A DNA stretch of 47,510 nt. Origin: Gammaproteobacteria bacterium. Lineage in GTDB: Bacteria; Pseudomonadota; Gammaproteobacteria; PS1; Pseudothioglobaceae. A program made the translations under genes and the position numbers. The stretch's first letter is position 1, and each line of letters starts with the position of its first letter. The stretch covers positions 1 to 47,510 of the forward strand of contig JAPYOZ010000002.1 in assembly GCA_029941485.1 (NCBI GenBank). Reading direction: 5' to 3'. Below are positions 6,882 through 14,863 of this stretch, piece after piece. The notes under the pieces were generated by a model. It was not told where the DNA came from. It saw only the letters and a program-made list of their open reading frames with translations, and searched no databases.

Positions 6882-9440
6882 ATGGACATTAATAAATTAA
6901 CCTCACAATTCCAACAAGACTTGGGCGCTGCGCAATCCATTGCCACTCAGCATAATCACACTGTGATCGAGCCGATTCATGTACTCAAAACTATGATTCA
7001 AAATGGTGAAAGTAGTGTTAGAAATTTGCTTACACAGACTAAAGTGGATTTGCCAAAAGTCAGCCAACAATTAGACCAAGCCATTGATGCTTTGGCTAAA
7101 GTAAGCAGCCCAAATGGTGATGTTAATATTTCACAAAATTTATTACGTTTGTTGAACCAAGCTGATAAATTAGCGATTGATCGAGGTGATGCTTATTTAT
7201 CAACCGAATTATTTCTACTGGCAATTATAGAAAGCAATGACACGGCCAGTAAAATTTTAAAAGATTGTGGTGCTGACAAGAAAAACCTAAGCACTGCTAT
7301 TGATACCCTTAGAGGAGGCGAAAGCGTGAATGATCAAAATGCAGAAACACAAAGAGATGCACTGAATAAATACACACAAGACTTAACTCAGCTAGCCATT
7401 GATGGCAAACTCGATCCAGTCATTGGTCGCGACGGTGAAATCCGGCGTGCGATTCAAGTATTGCAACGCCGTACTAAGAATAATCCAGTACTCATCGGTG
7501 AGCCCGGTGTCGGTAAAACTGCCATTGTTGAAGGCTTGGCACAGCGCATAATCAACGGTGAAGTCCCCGAAGGAGTTAAAGGAAAACGTGTGTTGTCACT
7601 AGACATGGCGGCACTGGTTGCTGGTGCAAAATATCGAGGAGAATTTGAAGAACGCTTAAAAGCCGTCCTTAAAGATTTAGAAACCGAACAAGGTCAAGTG
7701 ATTTTGTTTATTGATGAGCTTCATACCATGGTTGGTGCGGGAAAATCTGATGGCGCGATGGATGCAGGCAACATGCTAAAACCAGCATTGGCTCGCGGTG
7801 ACTTACATTGTATGGGCGCTACCACCTTAGATGAATACCGTCAGTACATTGAAAAAGACTCGGCACTCGAACGTCGTTTCCAAAAAGTATTAGTTGACGA
7901 GCCTACCGAAGAAGACACCATTGCCATCTTGCGCGGTTTGAAAGAAAAATACGAAGTCCACCATGGTGTTGAAATTACCGATCCTGCTATTATCGCAGCG
8001 GTTACTTATTCAACTCGCTACATCACGGACCGCCAACTACCCGACAAAGCGATTGATTTGATTGATGAGGCGGCCTCACAAATCCGCATGGAAATTGATT
8101 CAAAACCAGAATCAATGGACAAGCTCGATCGTAAGTTGGTACAACTCAAAATCGAACGAATGGCACTTAAAAAAGAGAAGGATAAAGCGTCTAAAGAACG
8201 ACTCAAAGAGATAGAAAATGTCATTAACAACCTTGAAAAGGAATACTCTGATCTTGAAGAAATATGGAAAAAAGAAAAATCCATGGTGCAGGGTGCACAA
8301 CACTTAAAAGAAGAACTTGAGCAAGCTAAAACCGACCTTGAAACAGCACATCGTAATAACGATTTAGCGAAAATGAGTGAATTGCAATACGGTGTCATTC
8401 CAGAATTAGAGAATAAAATTACCCAAGCTGAAAATGCCGATACCGAAAGCATGACTCTACTAAGAAACAAAGTCACGGAAGATGAAATCGCCCACATTGT
8501 TGCTCGTTGGACTGGAATTCCAGTGGATAAAATGATGGAAGGTGAAAAAGACAAACTCCTGCAAATGGAAAAAACTATCCACAAACGCCTAGTTGGTCAA
8601 GACAAAGCAGTCAAGGTAATTTCTGATGCAGTTCGTCGCTCACGTGCTGGATTGTCCGATCCTAATCGTCCCGATGGATCGTTTCTATTCATGGGTCCTA
8701 CCGGTGTTGGTAAAACTGAGCTGACTAAAGCTTTGGCAGATTTCTTGTTTGATACTGAACAAGCCATCGTGCGCGTGGACATGAGTGAGTTCATGGAAAA
8801 ACATTCGGTTTCACGTTTGATTGGCGCGCCTCCGGGCTATGTTGGTTATGAACAAGGCGGTGTATTGACTGAAGCTGTGCGTCGCAAACCTTATTCAATT
8901 ATTCTACTTGATGAAATTGAAAAAGCACATCCTGATGTTTTTAATATACTACTGCAAGTTTTAGACGACGGTCGCTTAACCGATGGTCAAGGTCGCACGG
9001 TTGATTTTAAAAACACGGTGATTGTAATGACTTCTAATTTAGGTTCGCATCTGATCCAAGAGAACCCAGGCAAAGACATGAGTGCAGAGCTAACCAAGCT
9101 TGTTGGAGAACATTTTAGACCCGAGTTTGTGAATCGTATTGATGAAATTGTTACCTTTAATAATCTTGAAAAAGAGCAAATCAAAGGCATTGCCGATATT
9201 CAAATTCAAATCTTACAATCGCGTTTATCCGATCTTAACCTTAAGTTAGAAATGAGCGATAAAGCTATGACAATGATTGTTGATAGAGGTTATGACCCAG
9301 TGTTTGGTGCACGACCACTGAAACGCACCATTCAACAGTTATTAGAAAATCCTTTATCACAGAAAATACTAGCTGGAGAATTCCTACCAGGATCAACCAT
9401 TCATGCAAACGTTAGTAATGATGAAATAGTGTTTTCTTAA
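6882..9440 (+). CDS. clpB: Disaggregating chaperone ClpB
   Basis: A hexameric Hsp100 AAA+ disaggregase that works with DnaK to rescue aggregated proteins. It has 852 residues from the ATG at 6882; a TTG immediately upstream is less likely. Domain order is N-terminal Clp_N repeats (about 1-145), AAA1 with Walker A GEPGVGKT (206-213), the coiled-coil middle domain (about 400-530, KKEKDKASKERLKEIE region) that distinguishes ClpB from ClpA/ClpC, and AAA2 with Walker A GPTGVGKT (605-612). Both Walker A positions coincide with those of E. coli ClpB. It appears monocistronic behind a sigma-32-type promoter, with rnfE following 48 nt later behind its own -10 element. Confidence 0.98.
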   Translation: MDINKLTSQFQQDLGAAQSIATQHNHTVIEPIHVLKTMIQNGESSVRNLLTQTKVDLPKVSQQLDQAIDALAKVSSPNGDVNISQNLLRLLNQADKLAIDRGDAYLSTELFLLAIIESNDTASKILKDCGADKKNLSTAIDTLRGGESVNDQNAETQRDALNKYTQDLTQLAIDGKLDPVIGRDGEIRRAIQVLQRRTKNNPVLIGEPGVGKTAIVEGLAQRIINGEVPEGVKGKRVLSLDMAALVAGAKYRGEFEERLKAVLKDLETEQGQVILFIDELHTMVGAGKSDGAMDAGNMLKPALARGDLHCMGATTLDEYRQYIEKDSALERRFQKVLVDEPTEEDTIAILRGLKEKYEVHHGVEITDPAIIAAVTYSTRYITDRQLPDKAIDLIDEAASQIRMEIDSKPESMDKLDRKLVQLKIERMALKKEKDKASKERLKEIENVINNLEKEYSDLEEIWKKEKSMVQGAQHLKEELEQAKTDLETAHRNNDLAKMSELQYGVIPELENKITQAENADTESMTLLRNKVTEDEIAHIVARWTGIPVDKMMEGEKDKLLQMEKTIHKRLVGQDKAVKVISDAVRRSRAGLSDPNRPDGSFLFMGPTGVGKTELTKALADFLFDTEQAIVRVDMSEFMEKHSVSRLIGAPPGYVGYEQGGVLTEAVRRKPYSIILLDEIEKAHPDVFNILLQVLDDGRLTDGQGRTVDFKNTVIVMTSNLGSHLIQENPGKDMSAELTKLVGEHFRPEFVNRIDEIVTFNNLEKEQIKGIADIQIQILQSRLSDLNLKLEMSDKAMTMIVDRGYDPVFGARPLKRTIQQLLENPLSQKILAGEFLPGSTIHANVSNDEIVFS

Positions 9441-9471
9441 GGACACAACCTCCCCTATCTTTCATAGAGAT

Positions 9472-9480
9472 TGATATAAT
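9472..9480 (+). promoter_or_regulatory. Extended -10 promoter of rnfE (possible leaderless start)
   Basis: TGATATAAT (9472-9480) is a perfect extended -10 element (TGnTATAAT), which in sigma-70 promoters can work without a good -35; none is obvious at the right distance. Only 8 nt separate it from the rnfE ATG at 9489, so transcription would begin within about 2 nt of the start codon, and no Shine-Dalgarno sequence is present there. Confidence 0.6.
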
Positions 9481-9488
9481 CAAGCCCT

Positions 9489-10127
9489 ATGGAAGATTAC
9501 ATCAAAATTGTAAAAAATGGTCTATGGACTAACAACCAAGCTTTAGTTGCCTTACTGGGTCTGTGCCCTCTTCTGGCTGTTACTAATAATATTGTAAATG
9601 CCATTGGATTAGGCGTTGCTACAACTTTTGTATTGGTTGCTTCTAACGTTAGTGTTTCTATTTTTAGAAATCAAATCTCAAAAGAAGTTCGTATTCCTAT
9701 TTTTGTTTTACTAATCGCTTCTTTTGTTACTATTGTTGAGTTGGTAATGCAATCGTATTTTTACGATTTGTATTTAATACTGGGTATCTTTGTACCATTA
9801 ATTGTAACCAACTGTGCTATTCTGGGCAGAGCAGAGGCTTTTGCCAGTAAAAATACTTGGGGGAAATCTGCACTCGATGGGCTGATGATGGGTATTGGCT
9901 TTTCAGTCGTCCTGATTATATTAGGAGCAGTGCGAGAATTAATCGGTTCTGGTACATTATTTGACCAATCTGCCTTGCTACTAGGAAGCCTAGGTGATAC
10001 ACTAAGCATTACGGTGTTTGATGATTACCAAGGCACGTTGTTGGCTATCTTACCACCAGGAGCATTTATTGGCTTAGGGTTGATTGTTGCAGTTAAAAAT
10101 TGGTTCGATCAAATAAAAACAATTTAA
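9489..10127 (+). CDS. rnfE: Ion-translocating ferredoxin:NAD oxidoreductase (Rnf/Rsx) subunit E
   Basis: A membrane subunit of the Rnf complex, which couples electron flow between NADH and ferredoxin to ion movement, or (as Rsx) reduces SoxR. The 212-residue protein has about six hydrophobic segments and conserved family stretches NGLWTNNQALVALLGLCPLLAVT, IFVPLIVTNC, GRAEAFA, GSGTLFD and LPPGAFIGLG. These match RnfE rather than paralogous RnfA. The start is supported because GLW falls 11 residues in, as in E. coli RnfE. No other rnf gene is in the window, which is unusual since rnf genes normally form one operon. A rhodanese gene follows after 20 nt. Confidence 0.92.
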   Translation: MEDYIKIVKNGLWTNNQALVALLGLCPLLAVTNNIVNAIGLGVATTFVLVASNVSVSIFRNQISKEVRIPIFVLLIASFVTIVELVMQSYFYDLYLILGIFVPLIVTNCAILGRAEAFASKNTWGKSALDGLMMGIGFSVVLIILGAVRELIGSGTLFDQSALLLGSLGDTLSITVFDDYQGTLLAILPPGAFIGLGLIVAVKNWFDQIKTI

Positions 10128-10147
10128 CAAAAAAAGAGGAGAGGGGA

Positions 10148-10774
10148 ATGAAAAAAATAATTTTATTATTTGCCAGTTTATTGGCACTGGGTGTTAATGC
10201 TGAAGGTGAAGTCACTAAAGAAGTGTTTATCTCACCAGGTTTGGTATTTGTTGATATCGTTCACAACAGTGAAACCGTTAGACTTCAAAGAGACCAAGAT
10301 AGAGAAAATGAGATATCGGATTTTTACCTAAAGACTGCACGTGGAAAAATCCAGCCCATGCACCCTTTTGCGCCCCATTTAGTTGAGACCATTGGCGAAT
10401 TAGACGTGATTGATTACGCCAAGAAAAGATCAGCCGGTGATGATACTATTATGATTATTGACACGCGCACACCAAATTGGCCAGTAATCACTGGTGGTAT
10501 TCCAACAGCAGTCAACATTCCTTATACACGCTTTAAGAAAAAAGAAAGAGCATTAGAGATCATGGAAGACAAACTGGGAGTACAAGTTGACGACACTTGG
10601 GACTTTACCTACGCCAAAACACTAATCATGTATTGTAATGGTGTTTGGTGTGGCCAAACACCGGCAGCCATTAAAGCACTACTGAGCTATGGTTATCCTG
10701 CTGCAAAAATTAAATACTATCGTGGTGGTATGAATGCTTGGAAATCTTTAGGATTGACAACGGTTAATTTATAA
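10148..10774 (+). CDS. Exported rhodanese-domain protein
   Basis: Probably a periplasmic sulfurtransferase of 208 residues. A signal peptide (MKKIILLFASLLALGVNA) starts at the ATG at 10148, chosen because of the strong ribosome site AGGAGAGGGG just upstream; the open frame extends 16 codons further, into rnfE, without such a site. The rhodanese domain spans about 80-205. It includes the substrate strand IMIIDTRT, the active-site loop CNGVWCG with nucleophile Cys163 and a second cysteine at 168, and the closing KYYRGGMNAWKSLGL. Residues 20-80 match nothing I recognise. It sits between rnfE and prmC, likely in one transcript. A role in handling persulfide sulfur is plausible for this organism but is inference. 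Confidence 0.85.
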   Translation: MKKIILLFASLLALGVNAEGEVTKEVFISPGLVFVDIVHNSETVRLQRDQDRENEISDFYLKTARGKIQPMHPFAPHLVETIGELDVIDYAKKRSAGDDTIMIIDTRTPNWPVITGGIPTAVNIPYTRFKKKERALEIMEDKLGVQVDDTWDFTYAKTLIMYCNGVWCGQTPAAIKALLSYGYPAAKIKYYRGGMNAWKSLGLTTVNL

Positions 10775-10777
10775 ACC

Positions 10778-11563
10778 TTGAAGACAGTTCAAGATTATTT
10801 AAACGGTGGCGCATGTGATATTGCGCCACTTTTGTCTTTAGTATTGGAAAAATCCAATACCGAGCTTTATGCGCAAAATGATTACGCTTTAAATAACAAA
10901 CAGCAACAGCAACTCACAAACTTTATTCAACAACGTGAACAAGGCATGCCCTTTGCCTATCTTAGTGGTAAAAAAGGCTTCTACCATCTTGATTTTAAAG
11001 TCACAAAAGACACACTCATTCCACGCCCAGAGACTGAACTATTAATCGACATCACGCTTGATTTACTCAATAAAAATCAAAAATACCAAGTATTAGATTT
11101 AGGCACGGGTAGTGGCATCATCGCCATCACTTTGGCTGATATAAATCCGCGTTGGAAAATCAGTGCAACAGATTTTTCTCAAGCGGCACTTGACGTGGCT
11201 AAGACTAACGCAACGACCCATATTAACTTTACTCAAGGCAGTTGGTTTGACGCTGTGGCCGATCAGACCTTTGATTTAATCATCTCTAATCCACCCTATA
11301 TTGAAGAGAATGATATTTATCTTGATGATCTTGCTCATGAGCCACAAACAGCATTGGTATCAGGAAAAGATGGGCTGGATGATATTCGATTGATTATTGA
11401 TAACGCACCAGAATACCTTAACAAAGGGGGTTATTTATTATTAGAACATGGTCATAACCAACAGCAAGAAATAGAACAATTATTGTTGGTAAAATTTAAA
11501 AACATCCAAAAATTTAAAGACTATAACAACAATAATCGTGCAATTCTTGCTCAAATACGCTAA
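10778..11563 (+). CDS. prmC: Release factor glutamine methyltransferase
   Basis: Methylates the glutamine of the GGQ motif in release factors RF1 and RF2 using S-adenosylmethionine. The 261-residue protein has the N-terminal helical domain, the bridging motif TLIPRPETELL, SAM motif I LDLGTGSGIIAI and the catalytic NPPYIEEND. The start is a TTG 3 nt after the rhodanese stop. It is chosen because the next in-frame ATG would remove most of the N-terminal domain. In many gammaproteobacteria prmC follows prfA; here it follows a rhodanese gene, so linkage to prfA is lost. The 3' end is 3 nt from a convergent small gene. Confidence 0.93.
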   Translation: MKTVQDYLNGGACDIAPLLSLVLEKSNTELYAQNDYALNNKQQQQLTNFIQQREQGMPFAYLSGKKGFYHLDFKVTKDTLIPRPETELLIDITLDLLNKNQKYQVLDLGTGSGIIAITLADINPRWKISATDFSQAALDVAKTNATTHINFTQGSWFDAVADQTFDLIISNPPYIEENDIYLDDLAHEPQTALVSGKDGLDDIRLIIDNAPEYLNKGGYLLLEHGHNQQQEIEQLLLVKFKNIQKFKDYNNNNRAILAQIR

Positions 11564-11566
11564 TAA

Positions 11567-11839
11567 TTAGTTATTTTTATTTTTTAAAGATTTTTCCATT
11601 TTTTTAGCATAATTCGAATCCACCTCACAATATTTTTCTTGTTGAGTAAAGTAATCTTCTTCCACCCAAGTTGCTGAGGGTTTAAAAACTGGCGCGGCTT
11701 TCTTACCCGTATAAACAACACTATTATCAGAATAAATAGTAATATCACTATCGGTATAGAAAACCGTTTTTTCTGCATAAACACTAACAGAAAAACCTAA
11801 TAAAGCAACGAAAATTATTTGTTTAAATCTTCCTTTCAT
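11567..11839 (-). CDS. Small exported protein of unknown function
   Basis: Not recognised. The 90-residue product begins with a clear signal peptide (KQIIFVALLGFSVSVYA, cleavage after about residue 22). The mature part of roughly 68 residues is rich in Tyr, Ser, Asp and Lys, with a possible beta-rich stretch (TVFYTDSDITIYSDNSVVY) and a single cysteine in EKYCEV. It starts 32 nt downstream of the RNase P RNA 3' end with no visible terminator between, so it may be read from the rnpB promoter. A TATAGA-like element also lies 8 nt before its ATG and there is no ribosome site. A real small gene is likely because its signal peptide is well formed and the gene fits exactly between prmC and rnpB. Confidence 0.65.
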   Translation of the reverse strand: MKGRFKQIIFVALLGFSVSVYAEKTVFYTDSDITIYSDNSVVYTGKKAAPVFKPSATWVEEDYFTQQEKYCEVDSNYAKKMEKSLKNKNN

Positions 11840-11871
11840 GGGACTATTCTATAACAAATTTAAATAGAAGT

Positions 11872-12211
11872 GAAGTTAGTCTATAAGCCGGGTTCTGTAA
11901 TAAATGGCCATTCATCTACAAATATCGTCACCAATATTCTTTAGCACTCTACCCGCTACCTTGTGCGAGTCGCACCAATGGTAGCCTATTTGAGCTTGCT
12001 CCAAGTGGGGTTTACCTTGCCACGGTTGTCACCAAACGCGCGGTGCGCTCTTACCGCACCTTCTCACCCTTACCTATCGAAATAGGCGGTTTAAATCTCT
12101 GCAGCACTTTCCGTTATGTCACCATACCTAGCTGTTAGCTAGCACTTTGCTCTATGGAGCCCGGACTTTCCTCTGAAAGGTAAACCTTCCAGCGACCATC
12201 CGACCAACTTC
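11872..12211 (-). ncRNA. rnpB: RNase P RNA, bacterial type A
   Basis: The catalytic RNA of RNase P, which trims tRNA 5' leaders. Read on the minus strand, it shows universally conserved blocks: GAGGAAAGTCCGGGCTCC near the 5' side, AGGTAAGGGTGAGAAGGTGC-like CR-III, GGTAAGAGCGCACCGCGC in the middle, and the 3' block ACAGAACCCGGCTTA. The 5' segment GAAGTTGGTC and the 3' segment GACTAACTTC pair to form helix P1, which sets both ends. Length of about 340 nt is slightly shorter than the 377 nt of E. coli, consistent with trimmed peripheral helices. Ends are accurate to a few bases. Confidence 0.95.
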
Positions 12212-12218
12212 AAGGGTA

Positions 12219-12224
12219 ATTATA
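12219..12224 (-). promoter_or_regulatory. -10 element of rnpB
   Basis: A perfect TATAAT on the minus strand ends 7 nt before the predicted first base of RNase P RNA (12211), which is the correct spacing for a transcription start. The element overlaps the fumarase stop codon (12220-12222), so the rnpB promoter lies inside the end of the upstream gene. I see no good -35 at 16-18 nt. Confidence 0.65.
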
Positions 12225-13719
12225 CTTTAGTCGAGACGACTTGAATGTTTTGAAAAATACTATGAATATTGTGGCCATCACTATCTACAGCGACGGTTAC
12301 TGGCATGTCTTTAACTTCTAACTCGTAAATAGCTTCCATACCCATGTCTTCAAAGGCTATTTTTTTGGCTTTTTTGATTGACTTTGAAATAAGATATGCC
12401 GCACCACCCACTGCAATTAAATAACTGGCTTTGTGTTTTTTGATACTTTGCGTGGTGGCTTGACCGCGCTCAGCCTTTCCAATCATGCCTAGAATGCCGG
12501 TCTTTTCTAACATCATGTCAGTAAAGCAGTCCATTCGTGTTGCAGTGGTTGGACCTGCAGGGCCGATCACTTCATCATCTACTGCATCAACTGGGCCAAC
12601 ATAATAAATAAACTTGTTGTCAAAATCTACGCCTTTAGGTAGGCCTTCGCCATTATCAAGCATTTGTTTAAGACGCTTATGTGCTGCATCACGTCCAGTA
12701 ATAATGGTTCCGGTTAATAATAATGTATCGCCAATATTCCACTCGCCCATTTGCTCACGGGTAAGTGAATTTAGATTTATGTGCTTATACTTTGAATAAT
12801 CCATTTCCAAATCAGGATAGATACTCATATCCACGTCTGGTAATTCTGCAACGCCAGTGCCATCCATTGAAAAATGCAGATGACGCGTTGCTGCGCAATT
12901 TGGAATCATGGCCACTGGCTGTGAAGCCGCATGGGTTGGATAATCTTTAATCTTAACATCCAGCACCGTGGTCAAACCGCCTAAGCCTTGTGCGCCAATA
13001 CCAAGATCATTAATCTTACCCATCAAATCTAGGCGCAACTGTTCAATGTTACTTGGGTTGGATTTTTTAGCAATGTCGGCAATGTCAATCGAATCCATTA
13101 GACTTTGCTTGGCCATGAGCATGGCTTTTTCTGCAGTACCGCCCACGCCAATACCAATAATGCCTGGTGGACACCAGCCTGCACCCATGGTTGGAATCGT
13201 TTTTAACACCCAATCGGTTAGACTTTCGTCGGGTTGCAATACGGTAAATTTAGCCTTGTTTTCCGATCCGCAACCCTTAGCAGCAACAATAAAATTAAGC
13301 TTATCGCCCTTCACTATCTTTGTGTGAATCACCGCGGGTGTGTTGTCTTTGGTGTTGGTTCTAGTAAACAGAGGATCTTCAACAATGGAAGCTCGCAAAG
13401 GATTTTCAGAATTGGTGTAAGCCTGTCTAACGCCTTCATTAATCATGTCTTCAAGTGATAAATCTCCCTCCCACGTGACATCCATACCCACTTCAACAAA
13501 CACATTAACAATACCAGTGTCTTGGCACATGGGGCGCTGACCTAGAGCGGCCATTTTGGAATTGATTAAAATTTGGGCGATGGCGTTTTTAGCCGATTGG
13601 TGCGTTTCTTTTTCATGGGCATTGGCCATGGCCTTAATAAAATCTGGCGCGTGATAATACGATATGTATTGCAAGGCGTTAGCAACACTCTGAATCACCT
13701 GTTTTTGTTTGATTTCCAT
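12220..13719 (-). CDS. fumA: Fumarate hydratase, class I ([4Fe-4S])
   Basis: Interconverts fumarate and malate in the TCA cycle. The 499-residue protein is of the iron-sulfur, oxygen-sensitive class I type, not the FumC type. The cluster cysteines are inferred as Cys65 (RPMCQDTG), Cys183 (GWCPPGI) and Cys275 (PNCAATR); their spacing of 118 and 92 residues nearly equals that of E. coli FumA (119 and 94). Both N-terminal and C-terminal (beta) domains are fused in one chain. It is divergent from mreB with 92 nt between. Its stop codon overlaps the rnpB -10 element, so read-through from this gene would also yield rnpB. The symbol denotes class only; FumA and FumB types cannot be separated here. 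Confidence 0.93.
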   Translation of the reverse strand: MEIKQKQVIQSVANALQYISYYHAPDFIKAMANAHEKETHQSAKNAIAQILINSKMAALGQRPMCQDTGIVNVFVEVGMDVTWEGDLSLEDMINEGVRQAYTNSENPLRASIVEDPLFTRTNTKDNTPAVIHTKIVKGDKLNFIVAAKGCGSENKAKFTVLQPDESLTDWVLKTIPTMGAGWCPPGIIGIGVGGTAEKAMLMAKQSLMDSIDIADIAKKSNPSNIEQLRLDLMGKINDLGIGAQGLGGLTTVLDVKIKDYPTHAASQPVAMIPNCAATRHLHFSMDGTGVAELPDVDMSIYPDLEMDYSKYKHINLNSLTREQMGEWNIGDTLLLTGTIITGRDAAHKRLKQMLDNGEGLPKGVDFDNKFIYYVGPVDAVDDEVIGPAGPTTATRMDCFTDMMLEKTGILGMIGKAERGQATTQSIKKHKASYLIAVGGAAYLISKSIKKAKKIAFEDMGMEAIYELEVKDMPVTVAVDSDGHNIHSIFQNIQVVSTKV

Positions 13720-13738
13720 CTTAATTATGCTTTAAGTA

Positions 13739-13767
13739 TTACCTAATTTTTGCCAAGTGTTTATAAT
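13739..13767 (+). promoter_or_regulatory. Probable sigma-70 promoter of the mreBCD-mrdA operon
   Basis: A perfect -10 TATAAT (13762-13767) is 17 nt from a weak -35 TTACCT (13739-13744), in the fumarase/mreB divergent gap. The predicted transcription start near 13774 leaves an untranslated leader of about 38 nt before mreB. Confidence 0.55.
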
Positions 13768-13811
13768 ATGACATCTCCTTCATTTTAACCAATATTTAAC
13801 TGGAATTTTTT

Positions 13812-14843
13812 ATGTTTGATTTTTTAAAAGGCCAAAGCCTTTCAATCGATTTAGGTACTGCCAATACACTCATTTATATGGACGGTAGTGTCGTTTTAAA
13901 CGAGCCGTCAGTAGTGTCCATTCGTCATGACAGAGGTTCGTTAGAATCCACTGTGATTGCCGTGGGTCAAGACGCTAAAAACATGTTGGGCAAGACGCCG
14001 GGTTCAATCGAGGCAATTCGTCCAATGAAGGATGGTGTCATTGCTGATTTTCAAGTGACTGAAAAAATGCTTCAACATTTCATTCGCAAAGTATTGCACA
14101 CTAGCTTTTTCTCACCCAGCCCTAAGGTGTTAATTTGCGTACCTTGTGGCGCTACTCAAGTTGAACGTCGCGCCATTAAAGAAAGTGCAGTGGGCGCAGG
14201 TGCGCGCGATGTGTATCTTATTGAAGAGCCAATGGCTGCAGCATTAGGTGCTGGCATGGCTATTGAAGAAGCTTCAGGTGCGATGATTATTGATATTGGC
14301 GGTGGAACGACTGAAATTGCGATTATGTCACTCAATGGTATTGTTTATTCCGACTCACTGCGCATTGGCGGTGATATGTTTGACGATACAATCATCAAAT
14401 TCATTCGCCATGAACACAGCATTATTATTGGTAATACAACGGCCGAAAAAATTAAACAAGAAGTGGGCTCAGCATTCAAAACAAAGGCCGTTAAAAAAAT
14501 TGATTTTAGAGGGCGTGATGTTGCTAAAGGCATTCCAGTTAGCTGTAAAATTACCAACATTGAAATTCTAAAATCCCTACAAGAGCCTTTAACCATGATC
14601 ATGAATGCTATTCGTACTGCACTGGAACAAACTCCACCAGAGCTCAGCTCTGATATTGCTGAAAATGGCTTGGTATTAACGGGTGGTGGTGCTCTTTTAG
14701 AGGGGCTTGATCAATTAATCAATAAAGAAACTAATTTACCAGTGCGCATTGCTGATGATCCGCTTACGTGCGTTGCTCGTGGTGGTGGTATTGCACTTGA
14801 TATGATTAGCAAACACAACATGGGTTTCTTGGCTTCTGACTAA
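13812..14843 (+). CDS. mreB: Rod-shape-determining actin homologue MreB
   Basis: A cytoplasmic actin-fold ATPase that forms membrane-bound filaments guiding lateral-wall synthesis. Length is 343 residues, as usual. The N-terminus SIDLGTANTLIY carries the phosphate-1 loop; PCGATQVERRA, EEPMAAALGAG, the phosphate-2 loop IDIGGGTTEIA and the adenosine motif LTGGGALLEGL follow in order. It is first in mreB-mreC-mreD-mrdA, with 20 nt to mreC. The N-terminus MFDFLKGQS resembles E. coli MreB, which has an amphipathic membrane-binding start. Its presence predicts a rod or elongated cell. Confidence 0.97.
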   Translation: MFDFLKGQSLSIDLGTANTLIYMDGSVVLNEPSVVSIRHDRGSLESTVIAVGQDAKNMLGKTPGSIEAIRPMKDGVIADFQVTEKMLQHFIRKVLHTSFFSPSPKVLICVPCGATQVERRAIKESAVGAGARDVYLIEEPMAAALGAGMAIEEASGAMIIDIGGGTTEIAIMSLNGIVYSDSLRIGGDMFDDTIIKFIRHEHSIIIGNTTAEKIKQEVGSAFKTKAVKKIDFRGRDVAKGIPVSCKITNIEILKSLQEPLTMIMNAIRTALEQTPPELSSDIAENGLVLTGGGALLEGLDQLINKETNLPVRIADDPLTCVARGGGIALDMISKHNMGFLASD

Positions 14844-14863
14844 TTCACTAAAATTCAGAAATT

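Noticed and set aside
8018..8584. A 188-codon ORF antisense to clpB
   Set aside because: It is a frame shadow of the charged ClpB middle domain (Ser/Leu-rich translation); clpB is clearly the real gene.
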